A stretch of 64,000 nucleotides of DNA, from assembly GCF_006782915.1 (NCBI RefSeq), contig NZ_VCNP01000058.1, positions 186,001 through 250,000 of the forward strand. Reading direction: 5' to 3'. The position numbers were made by a program, and so were the translations under genes. The notes under the pieces were generated by a model that worked only from the letters and a program-made list of their open reading frames with translations, made no database searches and was not told the DNA's origin. Positions 1 through 8,500 of this stretch are shown here, one piece after another. The first letter of the stretch is position 1. Every line of letters starts with the position of its first letter. Origin of the DNA: Streptomyces calvus (GTDB lineage: Bacteria; Actinomycetota; Actinomycetes; Streptomycetales; Streptomycetaceae).

Positions 1-291
1 GGCCGGTGCGCGGCGTCGGTGGAGGCGACGGCGTACTTCGCGGTCGCCGAGGCGCTCACCAACGTCGCCCGGCACAGCGGCGCGGGTGAGGCCGGCGTTC
101 TGGTGCGCCGGGTGGGCGACCGGCTGTACGTGGAGATCCACGACGACGGCCGCGGCGGGGCGCGCGAGCACGGCGGAACCGGACTCACGGGCATCCGCCG
201 ACGCGTCGAGGCCCACGACGGAACCCTGCTGCTGGCCAGCCCTCCCGGCGGCCCCACTCTGGTGAAGGTGACCCTGCCGTGCGGATCGTGA
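1..291 (+). CDS. Two-component sensor histidine kinase, C-terminal end (5' truncated)
   Basis: The frame is open from the first base, so the gene enters from outside the window; about 96 residues remain. They form a GHKL-type ATP-binding domain: an N-box (EALTNVARHS), a G1 box (DDGRGG) and a G2 stretch (GGTGLTGIRRRVEAHDG). The ALTNVARHS form is typical of NarL-partner (HisKA_3) kinases, which fits the response regulator that follows. The stop overlaps the regulator's start by 13 bases, so the two are translationally coupled. The sensor domain, and hence the signal, cannot be read. Confidence 0.93.
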   Translation, partial: GRCAASVEATAYFAVAEALTNVARHSGAGEAGVLVRRVGDRLYVEIHDDGRGGAREHGGTGLTGIRRRVEAHDGTLLLASPPGGPTLVKVTLPCGS

Positions 292-938
292 TCGCCGAGG
301 ACGACGCACTGCTGCGCGAAGGACTCGCGCTGCTGCTGCGCGCCGAGTCGCTGGAGGTGGTGGCCACGGCCGACGACCCCGGCACCTTCCTGGACGCCGT
401 GGACGCGGGGGAGCCGGACGTGGCCATCGTCGACGTCCGGATGCCGCCCACCCACACCGACGAGGGCATCAAGGCGGCCGTGGAGGCACGGCGCCGCCGG
501 CCCGGCCTCGCCGTGCTGGTGCTGTCCGCCTACGTCGAGCAGGCCTTCGCCACCGACCTGCTCGCCCAGGGCAGCGCCCGGCTCGGCTATCTGCTGAAGG
601 AACGGGTCGGACGCGTCGAGGAGTTCCTCGACGCCCTGCACCGGGTCGCCCGCGGCGGCACCGCCATCGATCCCGAGGTCGTCGCCCAACTGCTCGCCCG
701 CACCCGCCCGGACGACCGGCTGCGGCGGCTCAGCCCGCGCGAACGCGACGTCCTCGCCCTGATGGCGGAAGGGCTCGGCAACGCGGCCATCGCCGAACGG
801 CTCGTCGTCACCGACGGCGCCGTCCACAAGCACATCCGCAGCATCTTCGCCAAGCTCGACCTGCCTCCCACCGACCGCGCGGACCGCCGCGTGGCCGCCG
901 TCCTGCACTACCTGGACGACGCCAGACGCCGGGCGTGA
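279..938 (+). CDS. NarL/LuxR-family response regulator
   Basis: A 219-residue DNA-binding regulator, the usual length for the NarL family. The receiver domain (about 1-120) has the acidic pocket EDD at 7-9 and the phosphoacceptor Asp52 in AIVDVRMP; the conserved Lys lies in YLLKE. The LuxR-type helix-turn-helix is near 148-200 (LSPRERDVLALMAEG, then GNAAIAERL and VHKHIRSIFAKL). The GTG start lies inside the kinase 3' end, which supports co-transcription and co-translation with its kinase. Target genes are not evident here. A strong bidirectional hairpin follows the stop. Confidence 0.95.
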   Translation: MRIVIAEDDALLREGLALLLRAESLEVVATADDPGTFLDAVDAGEPDVAIVDVRMPPTHTDEGIKAAVEARRRRPGLAVLVLSAYVEQAFATDLLAQGSARLGYLLKERVGRVEEFLDALHRVARGGTAIDPEVVAQLLARTRPDDRLRRLSPRERDVLALMAEGLGNAAIAERLVVTDGAVHKHIRSIFAKLDLPPTDRADRRVAAVLHYLDDARRRA

Positions 939-944
939 CACCTC

Positions 945-978
945 GGCCCCCGGAAGCCGGGCCCGGCTTCCGAGGGCC
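945..978. terminator. Bidirectional terminator between response regulator and azoreductase
   Basis: A perfect 22-bp palindrome at 951-972 (arms CGGAAGCCGGG) is extended after one mismatch by GGCCC/GGGCC, and TTTCGGGTTT follows on the + strand. It lies between convergent genes ending at 938 and 1004, so it can serve both. Confidence 0.85.
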
Positions 979-1003
979 TTTCGGGTTTCGGTGCCGGCCG
1001 GTC

Positions 1004-1654
1004 CTAGGCGGCCAGGCGCCGGGCCAGCTCCTTGGCCCGGGCGGCCGCGTCCTCGTGGGCGCGTTCGCGCGAGCTCTCGAAGAGCGGGACCAGCTCGGCC
1101 ATCGCCGGGTTGTGCGGAGCCATGGTCAGCTCCGGGACGATGAACTCCAGGTCGAGCCCCAGGCCGTCGGCCAGTACCGCCCGCAGGTAGGTCTGGACGT
1201 ACTCGAAGCCCTCCCGGGGCGTGCCCGGAGCGTAGGAGCCGCCGCGGCTGGCGATCACGGTGACCGGGGTGCCCTTGGCGGACTGGCTGTCACCCGCCGT
1301 CCGGCCCATGAGGATCACGTTGTCCAGCCACGCCTTGAGCGTCGAGGGGATCGTGAAGTTGTACATCGGGGCGCCGATCAGCAGCGCGTCCGCCTGCTCG
1401 AACTCCTCGATCAGCCGCAGCCGCTCGGCGAAGGCCGCCGCCTGTCCGGGAGTGTGCGACGCCGGATTTGCGAAGCCCGCGGTGTGGGCGTCGGCCGTGA
1501 TGTGCGGGACGGGGTGCGCGGCGAGATCGCGGTGGATCACGGTGCCCTCGGGGTGCTGCTCCTGCCAGGCCTTGCGGAACGTCTCCGCCACCGCGCGGGA
1601 CGCGGAGCCGGACGCCGGGAACAGGGACGAGTCGATGTGCAGAAGGGTGGCCAT
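1004..1654 (-). CDS. azoR: FMN-dependent NADH:quinone reductase / azoreductase
   Basis: A 216-residue cytoplasmic flavodoxin-fold enzyme of the AzoR family, which uses NADH and FMN to reduce quinones by two electrons and to cleave azo bonds. Visible features are the N-terminal phosphate-binding segment (LLHIDSSLFPASGSASR), the FMN-binding stretch GAPMYNFTIPSTLKAWLDN and the ASRGGSY loop. The ATG at 1654 is preferred over an in-frame ATG five codons upstream because GGAGAAG sits six bases before it. It diverges from an HxlR-family gene. In Bacillus the relative YodB represses azoreductase genes under quinone stress, so the same control is likely here. Confidence 0.93.
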   Translation of the reverse strand: MATLLHIDSSLFPASGSASRAVAETFRKAWQEQHPEGTVIHRDLAAHPVPHITADAHTAGFANPASHTPGQAAAFAERLRLIEEFEQADALLIGAPMYNFTIPSTLKAWLDNVILMGRTAGDSQSAKGTPVTVIASRGGSYAPGTPREGFEYVQTYLRAVLADGLGLDLEFIVPELTMAPHNPAMAELVPLFESSRERAHEDAAARAKELARRLAA

Positions 1655-1734
1655 CGGGATCTTCTCCATGGACGCAGGAACGGGGACGCTCGAGCGCCAC
1701 CGCTGAGTTTTCGTATTCGACTATGGATAACACA

Positions 1735-1775
1735 GGTACTTACTTTTTTTCACCCTCTTGTGGTGAGGTAGTACC
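1735..1775. promoter_or_regulatory. Candidate HxlR operator in the azoR/HxlR divergent promoter
   Basis: An imperfect inverted repeat, GGTACTTAC at 1735-1743 against GTAGTACC at 1768-1775, flanks a smaller CACC...GGTG hairpin (1751-1765). The stretch is AT-rich for this genome (TTACTTTTTTTC) and ends just before the regulator's SD (CTGGAGGC). Its position suits autoregulation and azoR control. Binding is inferred. Confidence 0.55.
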
Positions 1776-1783
1776 CTGGAGGC

Positions 1784-2155
1784 ATGGCGGTCGAGCGGGT
1801 TCACGAGGCATCGGCATGCAAGCGGGTGGACGGCGGCATCACCCGCGTCTTCCAGCTGCTCGGAAAGCGGTGGACGGGGCCGATCGTCGCCGTGCTGGTG
1901 GAGCAGCCCACGCACTTCGCCGACCTGCGCCGGGCGATCCCCGGGATCAGCGAGCGGATGCTCTCCGACCGGCTGACCGAGCTGGGCGCCGCCGGGCTGC
2001 TCGTCCGCGAGGTCGACGAGGGGCCCCCGCTGCGGGTCACCTACCGTCTGACGGAGTCGGGGGCGGCGCTGGAGCCGGCGCTCAAGGAACTCGGCAGGTG
2101 GGCCGAGACGCATCTGCCCGAGTCGGGGCCCTGTACGGAGCCGCCCGGCTGCTGA
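1784..2155 (+). CDS. HxlR-family (DUF24/YodB-type) redox-sensing transcriptional regulator
   Basis: A 123-residue winged-helix regulator. The pattern FQLLGKRWTGPIVAVL...FADLRRAIPGISERMLSDRL is diagnostic of HxlR/DUF24. Cys12 lies ahead of the helix-turn-helix, the position used for thiol sensing by YodB/HypR-type members; Cys117 and Cys123 lie at the C-terminus. It diverges from the azoreductase across about 130 bases that carry an inverted repeat, so it probably represses azoR until quinones or electrophiles modify its cysteines. The start is set by GGAGGC five bases upstream of ATG. Confidence 0.93.
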   Translation: MAVERVHEASACKRVDGGITRVFQLLGKRWTGPIVAVLVEQPTHFADLRRAIPGISERMLSDRLTELGAAGLLVREVDEGPPLRVTYRLTESGAALEPALKELGRWAETHLPESGPCTEPPGC

Positions 2156-2249
2156 GACCGGTCGCAGGAGGGGCGTGACCGCTGCCGGCTTCGGGCTGGC
2201 TGCGGCAGGGGCCGGATGGCCGGACCCGCCCGCTCGCGGGGAGATGTTC

Positions 2250-2433
2250 CACGAGCGGCGGGAAAGGCTCGCGGCGAACGCCCCACGAGCGGCGGGAAAG
2301 GCTCGCGGCGAACGCCCCACGAGCGGCGGGAAAGGCTCGCGGCGAACGCCCCACGAGCGGCGGGGAAGGCTTGCGGCGAACGCCCCGCGAGCAACGGGGA
2401 AGGCTCGCGGGGAAACCCCGCGAGCGGCGCGGG
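2250..2433. repeat. 34-bp tandem repeat, about 5.4 copies
   Basis: Units start at 2250, 2284, 2318, 2352 and 2386 (exact 34-base period), with a partial sixth near 2419. The first three are essentially identical; later ones drift. Each unit holds GGCTCG and the next unit begins CACGAGC, so neighbours can pair into GCTCG/CGAGC stems. It fills the gap between the HxlR gene and the convergent MazG-like gene. The period is not a multiple of three, so it is unlikely to be coding, and no spacers separate the units. Confidence 0.9.
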
Positions 2434-2447
2434 ACAGCGGACGTCGG

Positions 2448-2810
2448 TCAGTCGTTCCGGTCGCCGAGGGAGCGGCGAGTGACCCCGTCCAGGTGGCGGA
2501 TGAAGACCTCGCGGGCGTCGGGCGTCAGGGTGCGCAGCGCCATCAGGGCCGTCACGGCGACGTCGCACAGCTCGGACCGGACGTCGTCCCAGGTGTGCGT
2601 GGTGCCCTTGCGCGGATTCTGGCCCGTCGCGCCGATCACGGCCTGGGCGACCTCGCCGACCTCCTCGGACAGTTTGAGAATGCGCAGCAGCAGCTGATCC
2701 GGGCCGTCGACGGGCCGGTGGGTGTCCAGCCAGCCGTGCAGGCCCTCGATGGACTCCCACAGGCCGGCGTCCGCGGCCCTCGGCGGTGGAGGAGACAGGT
2801 GATCGCTCAT
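2448..2810 (-). CDS. MazG-like NTP pyrophosphohydrolase-family protein
   Basis: About 120 residues. The core ILKLSEEVGEVAQAVIG followed by WDDVRSELCDVAVTALMAL is the ExxE...ExxD metal-binding arrangement of all-alpha NTP pyrophosphatases of the MazG/iMazG type, which hydrolyse nucleoside triphosphates (often damaged or non-canonical ones) to monophosphates. The ATG at 2810 gives a normal N-terminus; a GTG at 2840 is possible, and neither has a clear SD. The substrate cannot be read from the sequence. It stands alone between the tandem repeat and the DoxX gene. Confidence 0.82.
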   Translation of the reverse strand: MSDHLSPPPPRAADAGLWESIEGLHGWLDTHRPVDGPDQLLLRILKLSEEVGEVAQAVIGATGQNPRKGTTHTWDDVRSELCDVAVTALMALRTLTPDAREVFIRHLDGVTRRSLGDRND

Positions 2811-2878
2811 GGGGGAGAGCCTGGCACAGGCGACCGACACTCCCCGGCGGCCGAGCCGACCCGGCCGAGCAGCCGCCG

Positions 2879-3424
2879 CTACTCCTCGAACAGCGCCTCC
2901 TGCTCGCCCTCCCTGGACCTGCGCAGCCGCCGGCTGCGCGCCCCCACGGTCACCACCGTGGCCGCCGCGGCCACCGCGAACGCCACCGGGAGCATCCAGC
3001 CCCGGTTGACGGTGTGGCCGAGGGCGTGGTCCAGGGACAGCCGGCCGGGTCCCGTCACCGCGAGTCCGGCCGCCGTCAGTCCCAGCGAGGCGGCGTACTC
3101 GAAGCCGCCCTCCTGGTTGAAGAACCCGTTCGGCGCGTGCACGGCCGACGCCCCCGCCATCGCACCGGCCGCCGCCGCGCCGGCCGCCGGGGTGGCCAGG
3201 CCCAGCGCCAGCAGCGTGCCGCCGCCCGCCTCGGCGAGCCCCGCCGCCATCGCGCTGGTCCGGCCGGGGGCGTAACCGATGGACTCCATGAACTGGCCGG
3301 TGCCCTCGATGCCGCCCCCGCCGAACCAGCCGAACAGCTTCTGCGCTCCGTGCGCCGCGAGCACCCCGCCGGTTCCCAGCCGGAGCAGCAGCAGTCCCAG
3401 ATCGCGTCGGTCGTAACAGGTCAC
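2879..3424 (-). CDS. DoxX-family membrane protein
   Basis: About 181 residues with four predicted membrane segments. The first part (LGLLLLRLGTGGVLAAHGAQKLFGWFGG...GTGQFMESIGY) is the DoxX signature, and the AAGLAEAGGGTLLALGLATP helix fits the family. The frame stays open far upstream, but the GTG at 3424 is chosen because GGGAG lies about seven bases before it and the DoxX domain begins at once; further extension would run into the divergent gene. DoxX proteins are poorly defined inner-membrane proteins sometimes linked to redox homeostasis. The C-terminus is a basic cytoplasmic tail. Confidence 0.88.
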   Translation of the reverse strand: MTCYDRRDLGLLLLRLGTGGVLAAHGAQKLFGWFGGGGIEGTGQFMESIGYAPGRTSAMAAGLAEAGGGTLLALGLATPAAGAAAAGAMAGASAVHAPNGFFNQEGGFEYAASLGLTAAGLAVTGPGRLSLDHALGHTVNRGWMLPVAFAVAAAATVVTVGARSRRLRRSREGEQEALFEE

Positions 3425-3550
3425 GTCGTCTCCCGGGGCAGTGGCTTGCCCGACCACCGTCGCACCCGCACCGCCGGACCGGCCCGCCGCCGGTCGCCGT
3501 TCGGGTGACGCGGGTGGCGGACGCGGAAACCCGGGACGACGCTGAGGGGC

Positions 3551-3877
3551 ATGACGATTCAGACCACCCGACTCAGCGACCCGGTCGTCCGGGCCTTCGT
3601 CACCGCCGTCAACAACCACGACCGCGAGGGCTTCATGGCCCTTCTCGCGCCCGGCGCCACCATGGCGGACGACGGCTCCGAGCGGGACCTCGACGAGTGG
3701 ATCGACCGGGAGATCTTCTCCGCCAACGGCCACCTGGAGGTCGACAACGAGTCCGGCGGAGGCCGCCGCCTGCTCGCCCGCTACCGCAACGACACCTGGG
3801 GCGAGATGCGCACCCGCTGGTCCTTCACCGTCGACGACGACGGCCGTATCTCGCGCTTCGAGACCGGCCAGGCCTGA
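3551..3877 (+). CDS. SnoaL/NTF2-like fold protein
   Basis: A 108-residue protein of the NTF2-like alpha+beta cone fold: VRAFVTAVNNHDREGFMALL (first helices), ATMADDGSERDLDEWI, and a C-terminal sheet (TWGEMRTRWSFTVDDDGRISRFETG). Such proteins are small isomerases, hydrolases or ligand-binding domains; catalytic residues cannot be assigned. The ATG follows GAGGGGC. It diverges from the DoxX gene with about 126 bases between, so the two may share a control region. Confidence 0.85.
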   Translation: MTIQTTRLSDPVVRAFVTAVNNHDREGFMALLAPGATMADDGSERDLDEWIDREIFSANGHLEVDNESGGGRRLLARYRNDTWGEMRTRWSFTVDDDGRISRFETGQA

Positions 3878-4181
3878 CCTGCCGCAACGCCACAGCGACC
3901 CGCCGTCCGCGAAACGTCCGGCGCGTGAGGATCGGGTGAGGAGATGGTCACAGATCTCTCCCAGTCGCTGGTTGGCGGTTCAAGCAACGCGTTCAACTCG
4001 GCATTTGCCGCTCGGTTGGCTCCGACTTGGGCGGACGTTGTGGAGATGTGCCGCCCCGCCGCCTCTGACGTGCCGGGACACCATTGATCTGATCGCGACA
4101 AGTAGTCAGTCTTCTCGTCAGCCTCGGCGTGACACTGCGCCCGAGGTCAACCCCCCACACCTGACGAGGAGATCCCTCTTC
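3878..4181 (+). other. Long 5' region of the protease gene with a lower-GC stretch
   Basis: This 304-base gap precedes the subtilase. From about 3940 to 4130 it is clearly poorer in GC than its surroundings. A 47-codon ORF (3944-4087, beginning MVTDLSQSLVGG) lies inside, but GGAG abuts its ATG without spacing and many codons end in A or T, unlike real genes here. It is more likely an untranslated leader or promoter region. GACGAGGAG just before 4182 is the protease SD. Confidence 0.4.
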
Positions 4182-5390
4182 ATGACGCATCAGATGCGCT
4201 TCGTCGCGCTGAAGGTGACCGCCGCGGCGTGCGCGGTGACCGCCGCGACCACGGCCGCCCTGCTCGGGGCGTCGTCCGCCAACGCCGCGGAACCCGCCCA
4301 GGGCGCCGTGTACGGCATCAACGCCGCGGACGCCGTCGCCGGCAGCTACATCGTCGTGCTCGACAAGAAGACCACCTCCGCCGCCAAGAAGGACCTGGCC
4401 CAGGAGTACGGCGGCAAGCTCAGCCGGTCCTACGGCTCCGCGCTCGACGGCTTCGCCGCGTCCGGCCTGACGCAGACCGAGGCCAAGCGGCTCGCCGCCG
4501 ACCCCGCGGTCGGCGCCGTCGTCGCCAACCGCACGGTGCACACCACCGCCACTCAGGACAACCCGCCCTCCTGGGGTCTGGACCGCGTCGACCAGGCGGA
4601 CACCGCGGGCGACAGCAAGTACACCTACCCCGACCAGGCCGGAGAGGGCGTCACCGCCTACGTCATCGACACCGGCGTACGCATCAGCCACACGGACTTC
4701 GAGGGCCGCGCCAGCCACGGCTACGACGCCGTCGACAACGACGACACCGCCGACGACGGCAACGGCCACGGCACCCACGTGGCCGCCACCATCGCCGGAG
4801 CCGCGCACGGCGTCGCCAAGAAGGCGAACGTGGTCGCCGTCAGAGTCCTGGACGACAACGGCTCCGGCACCACCGAGCAGGTCATCGCCGGCATCGACTG
4901 GGTCACCGAGAACCACCAGGGGCCCTCCGTCGCCAACATGAGCCTCGGCGGTGGCGCCGACCCCGCCCTGGACGCGGCGGTCGCCAAGGCCATCGCCTCC
5001 GGCGTCACCTTCGCCGTGGCGGCCGGCAACGAGTCCACCGACGCCGGCCAGGGCTCCCCGGCGCGCGTGCCCGAGGCGATCACCGTCGCCTCCAGCACCG
5101 AGGACGACGCCCAGTCCGACTTCTCCAACTACGGTGCGGTCGTGGACGTCTACGCGCCCGGCTCCGACATCACCTCGGCGTGGAACGACAGCGACGAGGG
5201 CACCAAGACGATATCCGGCACCTCGATGGCCTCGCCCCACGTGGCCGGCGCGGCCGCCGTGTACCTGGCCGGCCACCCCGACGCCGCCCCGGCGGACGTG
5301 GCGACGGCGCTCACCGACGGCGCCACCCCCGACAAGATCAGCAACCCGGGCTCCGGCACGCCGAACAAGCTGCTGAAGATCACCGAGTAG
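4182..5390 (+). CDS. Secreted subtilisin-like serine protease (S8 family)
   Basis: A 402-residue preproenzyme. A signal peptide ends near residue 36 (SSANA-AEPA); an I9-type propeptide follows (about 54-121, SYIVVLDKK...), then the S8 catalytic domain (about 130-400). The catalytic triad is Asp163 (VIDTGV), His196 (GHGTHVA) and Ser348 (GTSMASPHVAGA), with oxyanion Asn283 (AAGNES). It is close to the proteinase K/aqualysin type of S8 and would be autoprocessed after export. ATG 4182 is chosen for GACGAGGAG upstream and a standard Sec signal. It is monocistronic, with a very strong hairpin 30 bases past the stop. Confidence 0.96.
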   Translation: MTHQMRFVALKVTAAACAVTAATTAALLGASSANAAEPAQGAVYGINAADAVAGSYIVVLDKKTTSAAKKDLAQEYGGKLSRSYGSALDGFAASGLTQTEAKRLAADPAVGAVVANRTVHTTATQDNPPSWGLDRVDQADTAGDSKYTYPDQAGEGVTAYVIDTGVRISHTDFEGRASHGYDAVDNDDTADDGNGHGTHVAATIAGAAHGVAKKANVVAVRVLDDNGSGTTEQVIAGIDWVTENHQGPSVANMSLGGGADPALDAAVAKAIASGVTFAVAAGNESTDAGQGSPARVPEAITVASSTEDDAQSDFSNYGAVVDVYAPGSDITSAWNDSDEGTKTISGTSMASPHVAGAAAVYLAGHPDAAPADVATALTDGATPDKISNPGSGTPNKLLKITE

Positions 5391-5420
5391 TGCGCGGCAC
5401 GGCCACGCGCGACTGACACC

Positions 5421-5462
5421 CGGAAGGGGCCACGGCGGAACACCCCGCCGTGGCCCCTTCCG
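5421..5462 (+). terminator. Rho-independent-like terminator of the protease gene
   Basis: A perfect 18-bp stem (5421-5438 with 5445-5462, arm CGGAAGGGGCCACGGCGG) with a 6-base loop, 30 bases after the protease stop. There is no long T tract, as is usual for Streptomyces hairpin terminators. Confidence 0.9.
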
Positions 5463-5573
5463 CCGTCGGACGGCCCCGGCGTCAGGCACCGGAGAGTGGC
5501 CCGGTTCACATGGCGTCCCCGGCCCGCCGCCGACACGATGGTCTTCGTCACCGGCGAGCTGAAGGGATCGACC

Positions 5574-8500
5574 ATGTTCCGCAAGGTGCTGGTAGCCAAC
5601 CGAGGCGAGATCGCGATTCGGGCGTTCCGCGCGGGCTACGAGCTGGGTGCCCGAACCGTCGCCGTCTTCCCCCACGAGGACCGCAACTCGCTGCACCGGC
5701 TGAAGGCCGACGAGGCCTACGAGATCGGCGAGCCGGGACATCCGGTGCGCGCCTACCTCTCCGTGGAGGAGATCGTCGGCGCCGCTCGCAGAGCCGGCGC
5801 CGACGCCGTCTACCCGGGCTACGGGTTCCTCTCCGAGAACCCCGAACTGGCCCGGGCGTGCGAGGAGGCGGGCATCACCTTCGTCGGGCCGAGCGCCCCG
5901 ATCCTGGAACTGACCGGGAACAAGGCCCGCGCCGTGGCCGCCGCCCGCGAGGCCGGCGTGCCGGTCCTCGGCTCCTCGGCGCCCTCCACCGACGTCGACG
6001 AACTCGTCCGCGCCGCCGACGACATCGGCTTCCCCGTCTTCGTCAAGGCGGTCGCCGGCGGCGGCGGGCGCGGCATGCGCCGCGTCGAGGAACCCGGCCG
6101 GCTCAGGGAGGCCGTCGAGGCGGCGTCCCGCGAGGCGGCCTCCGCGTTCGGCGACCCCACGGTGTTCCTGGAGAAGGCCGTCGTCGAACCGCGCCACATC
6201 GAGGTGCAGATCCTCGCCGACGGCGAGGGCAACGTCATCCACCTCTACGAGCGGGACTGCTCGGTGCAGCGCCGCCACCAGAAGGTCATCGAACTCGCGC
6301 CGGCACCGAACCTCGACCCGGAGCTGCGCGACCGCATCTGCGCCGACGCCGTGCGCTTCGCCCGGCGCATCGGCTACCGCAACGCCGGCACCGTGGAGTT
6401 CCTCCTCGACAGGGACGGCAACCACGTCTTCATCGAGATGAACCCGCGCATCCAGGTCGAGCACACGGTCACCGAGGAGGTCACCGACGTCGACCTGGTG
6501 CAGGCGCAGCTGCGCATCGCCGCCGGTGAGACGCTCGCCGACCTCGGCCTCACGCAGGACACCGTCACCCTGCGCGGCGCCGCACTGCAGTGCCGCATCA
6601 CCACCGAGGACCCGGCCAACGGCTTCCGCCCGGACACCGGCCGCATCAGCGCCTACCGCTCGCCCGGCGGGTCCGGCATCCGCCTGGACGGCGGCACCAC
6701 CCACGCCGGTACGGAGATCAGCGCCCACTTCGACTCGATGCTGGTGAAACTGACCTGCCGGGGCCGGGACTTCGCCGCCGCGGTGGGCCGCGCCCGGCGC
6801 GCGGTGGCCGAGTTCCGCATCCGGGGCGTCGCCACCAACATCCCCTTCCTCCAGGCCGTGCTGGACGACCCGGACTTCCGGGCCGGACGGGTCACCACCT
6901 CGTTCATCGAGCAGCGCCCGCAGCTGCTCACCGCCCGCCACTCCGCCGACCGCGGCACCAAACTGCTGACGTACCTCGCCGACGTCACCGTCAACAAGCC
7001 GCACGGCGAGCGGCCCGAGCTGATCGACCCGCTGACCAAGCTGCCGCCGCTGCCCGCCGGCCGGCCCCCGGCCGGCTCCCGGCAGCGGCTCGCCGAACTC
7101 GGCCCCGAGGGCTTCGCCCGCTGGCTGCGCGACTCCCCGGCCACCGGCGTCACCGACACCACCTTCCGTGACGCCCACCAGTCGCTGCTGGCCACCCGCG
7201 TGCGGACCAAGGACCTGCTCGCCGTCGCGCCCGCGGTCGCGCACACCCTGCCCGGGCTGCTCTCCCTGGAGTGCTGGGGCGGCGCCACCTACGACGTCGC
7301 GCTGCGCTTCCTCGCCGAGGACCCGTGGGAGCGCCTGGCCGCCCTGCGCGAAGCCGTACCGAACATCTGCCTGCAGATGCTGCTGCGCGGCCGTAACACC
7401 GTGGGCTACACCCCGTACCCGACGGAGGTCACCGACGCCTTCGTCCAGGAGGCGGCCGCCACCGGCATCGACGTCTTCCGCATCTTCGACGCGCTGAACG
7501 ACGTCGACCAGATGCGGCCCGCCATCGACGCCGTACGCGAGACCGGCACGGCCGTCGCCGAGGTCGCCCTGTGCTACACCGCCGACCTGTCCGACCCGTC
7601 CGAGCGGCTCTACACCCTCGACTACTACCTGCGGCTGGCCGAGCGGATCGTCGAGGCGGGCGCCCACGTCCTGGCCGTCAAGGACATGGCCGGCCTGCTG
7701 CGCGCGCCCGCGGCGGCCACCCTGGTGTCGGCCCTGCGCCGGGAGTTCGACCTGCCGGTCCACCTGCACACCCACGACACCGCGGGCGGCCAGCTCGCCA
7801 CCTACCTCGCGGCGATCCAGGCGGGCGCGGACGCGGTCGACGGAGCGGTGGCGTCCATGGCGGGCACCACCTCCCAGCCGTCGCTGTCGGCGATCGTCGC
7901 CGCCACCGACCACTCCGAGCGGCCCACCGGACTCGACCTCCAGGCCGTCGGCGACCTGGAGCCGTACTGGGAGAGCGTCCGCAAGGTGTACGCCCCCTTC
8001 GAGGCGGGCCTGGCCTCACCGACCGGCCGCGTCTACCACCACGAGATCCCCGGCGGGCAGCTGTCCAACCTGCGCACCCAGGCCATCGCGCTCGGCCTCG
8101 GCGACCGGTTCGAGGACATCGAGGCGATGTACGCCGCCGCCGACCGCATGCTCGGCCGCCTGGTCAAGGTCACCCCCTCCTCCAAGGTGGTCGGCGACCT
8201 GGCCCTGCACCTGGTCGGCGCGGGCGTGGCCCCGGCGGACTTCGAGGCGGAGCCCGGCCGGTTCGACATCCCCGACTCCGTCGTCGGCTTCCTGCGCGGA
8301 GAGCTGGGCACCCCGCCCGGCGGCTGGCCCGAACCGTTCCGCAGCAAGGCCCTGCGGGGCCGCGCCGAGCCCAAGCCGGTCGCGGAACTGACCGCCGACG
8401 ACCGGGCCGGCCTGGCCAAGGACCGCCGCGCCACCCTCAACCGCCTGCTCTTCCCCGGCCCCACCCGGGAGTTCGAGACGCACCGCGGCAGCTTCGGCGA

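Noticed and set aside
2250..2433. 34-bp repeats considered as a CRISPR array.
   Set aside because: Units abut with no spacers and no cas genes are near.
3993..7913. Very long open frame on the minus strand opposite the protease and pyruvate carboxylase genes.
   Set aside because: Low-complexity Gly/Val/Arg/Asp composition typical of antisense frames in GC-rich DNA; the plus strand carries well-defined enzymes.
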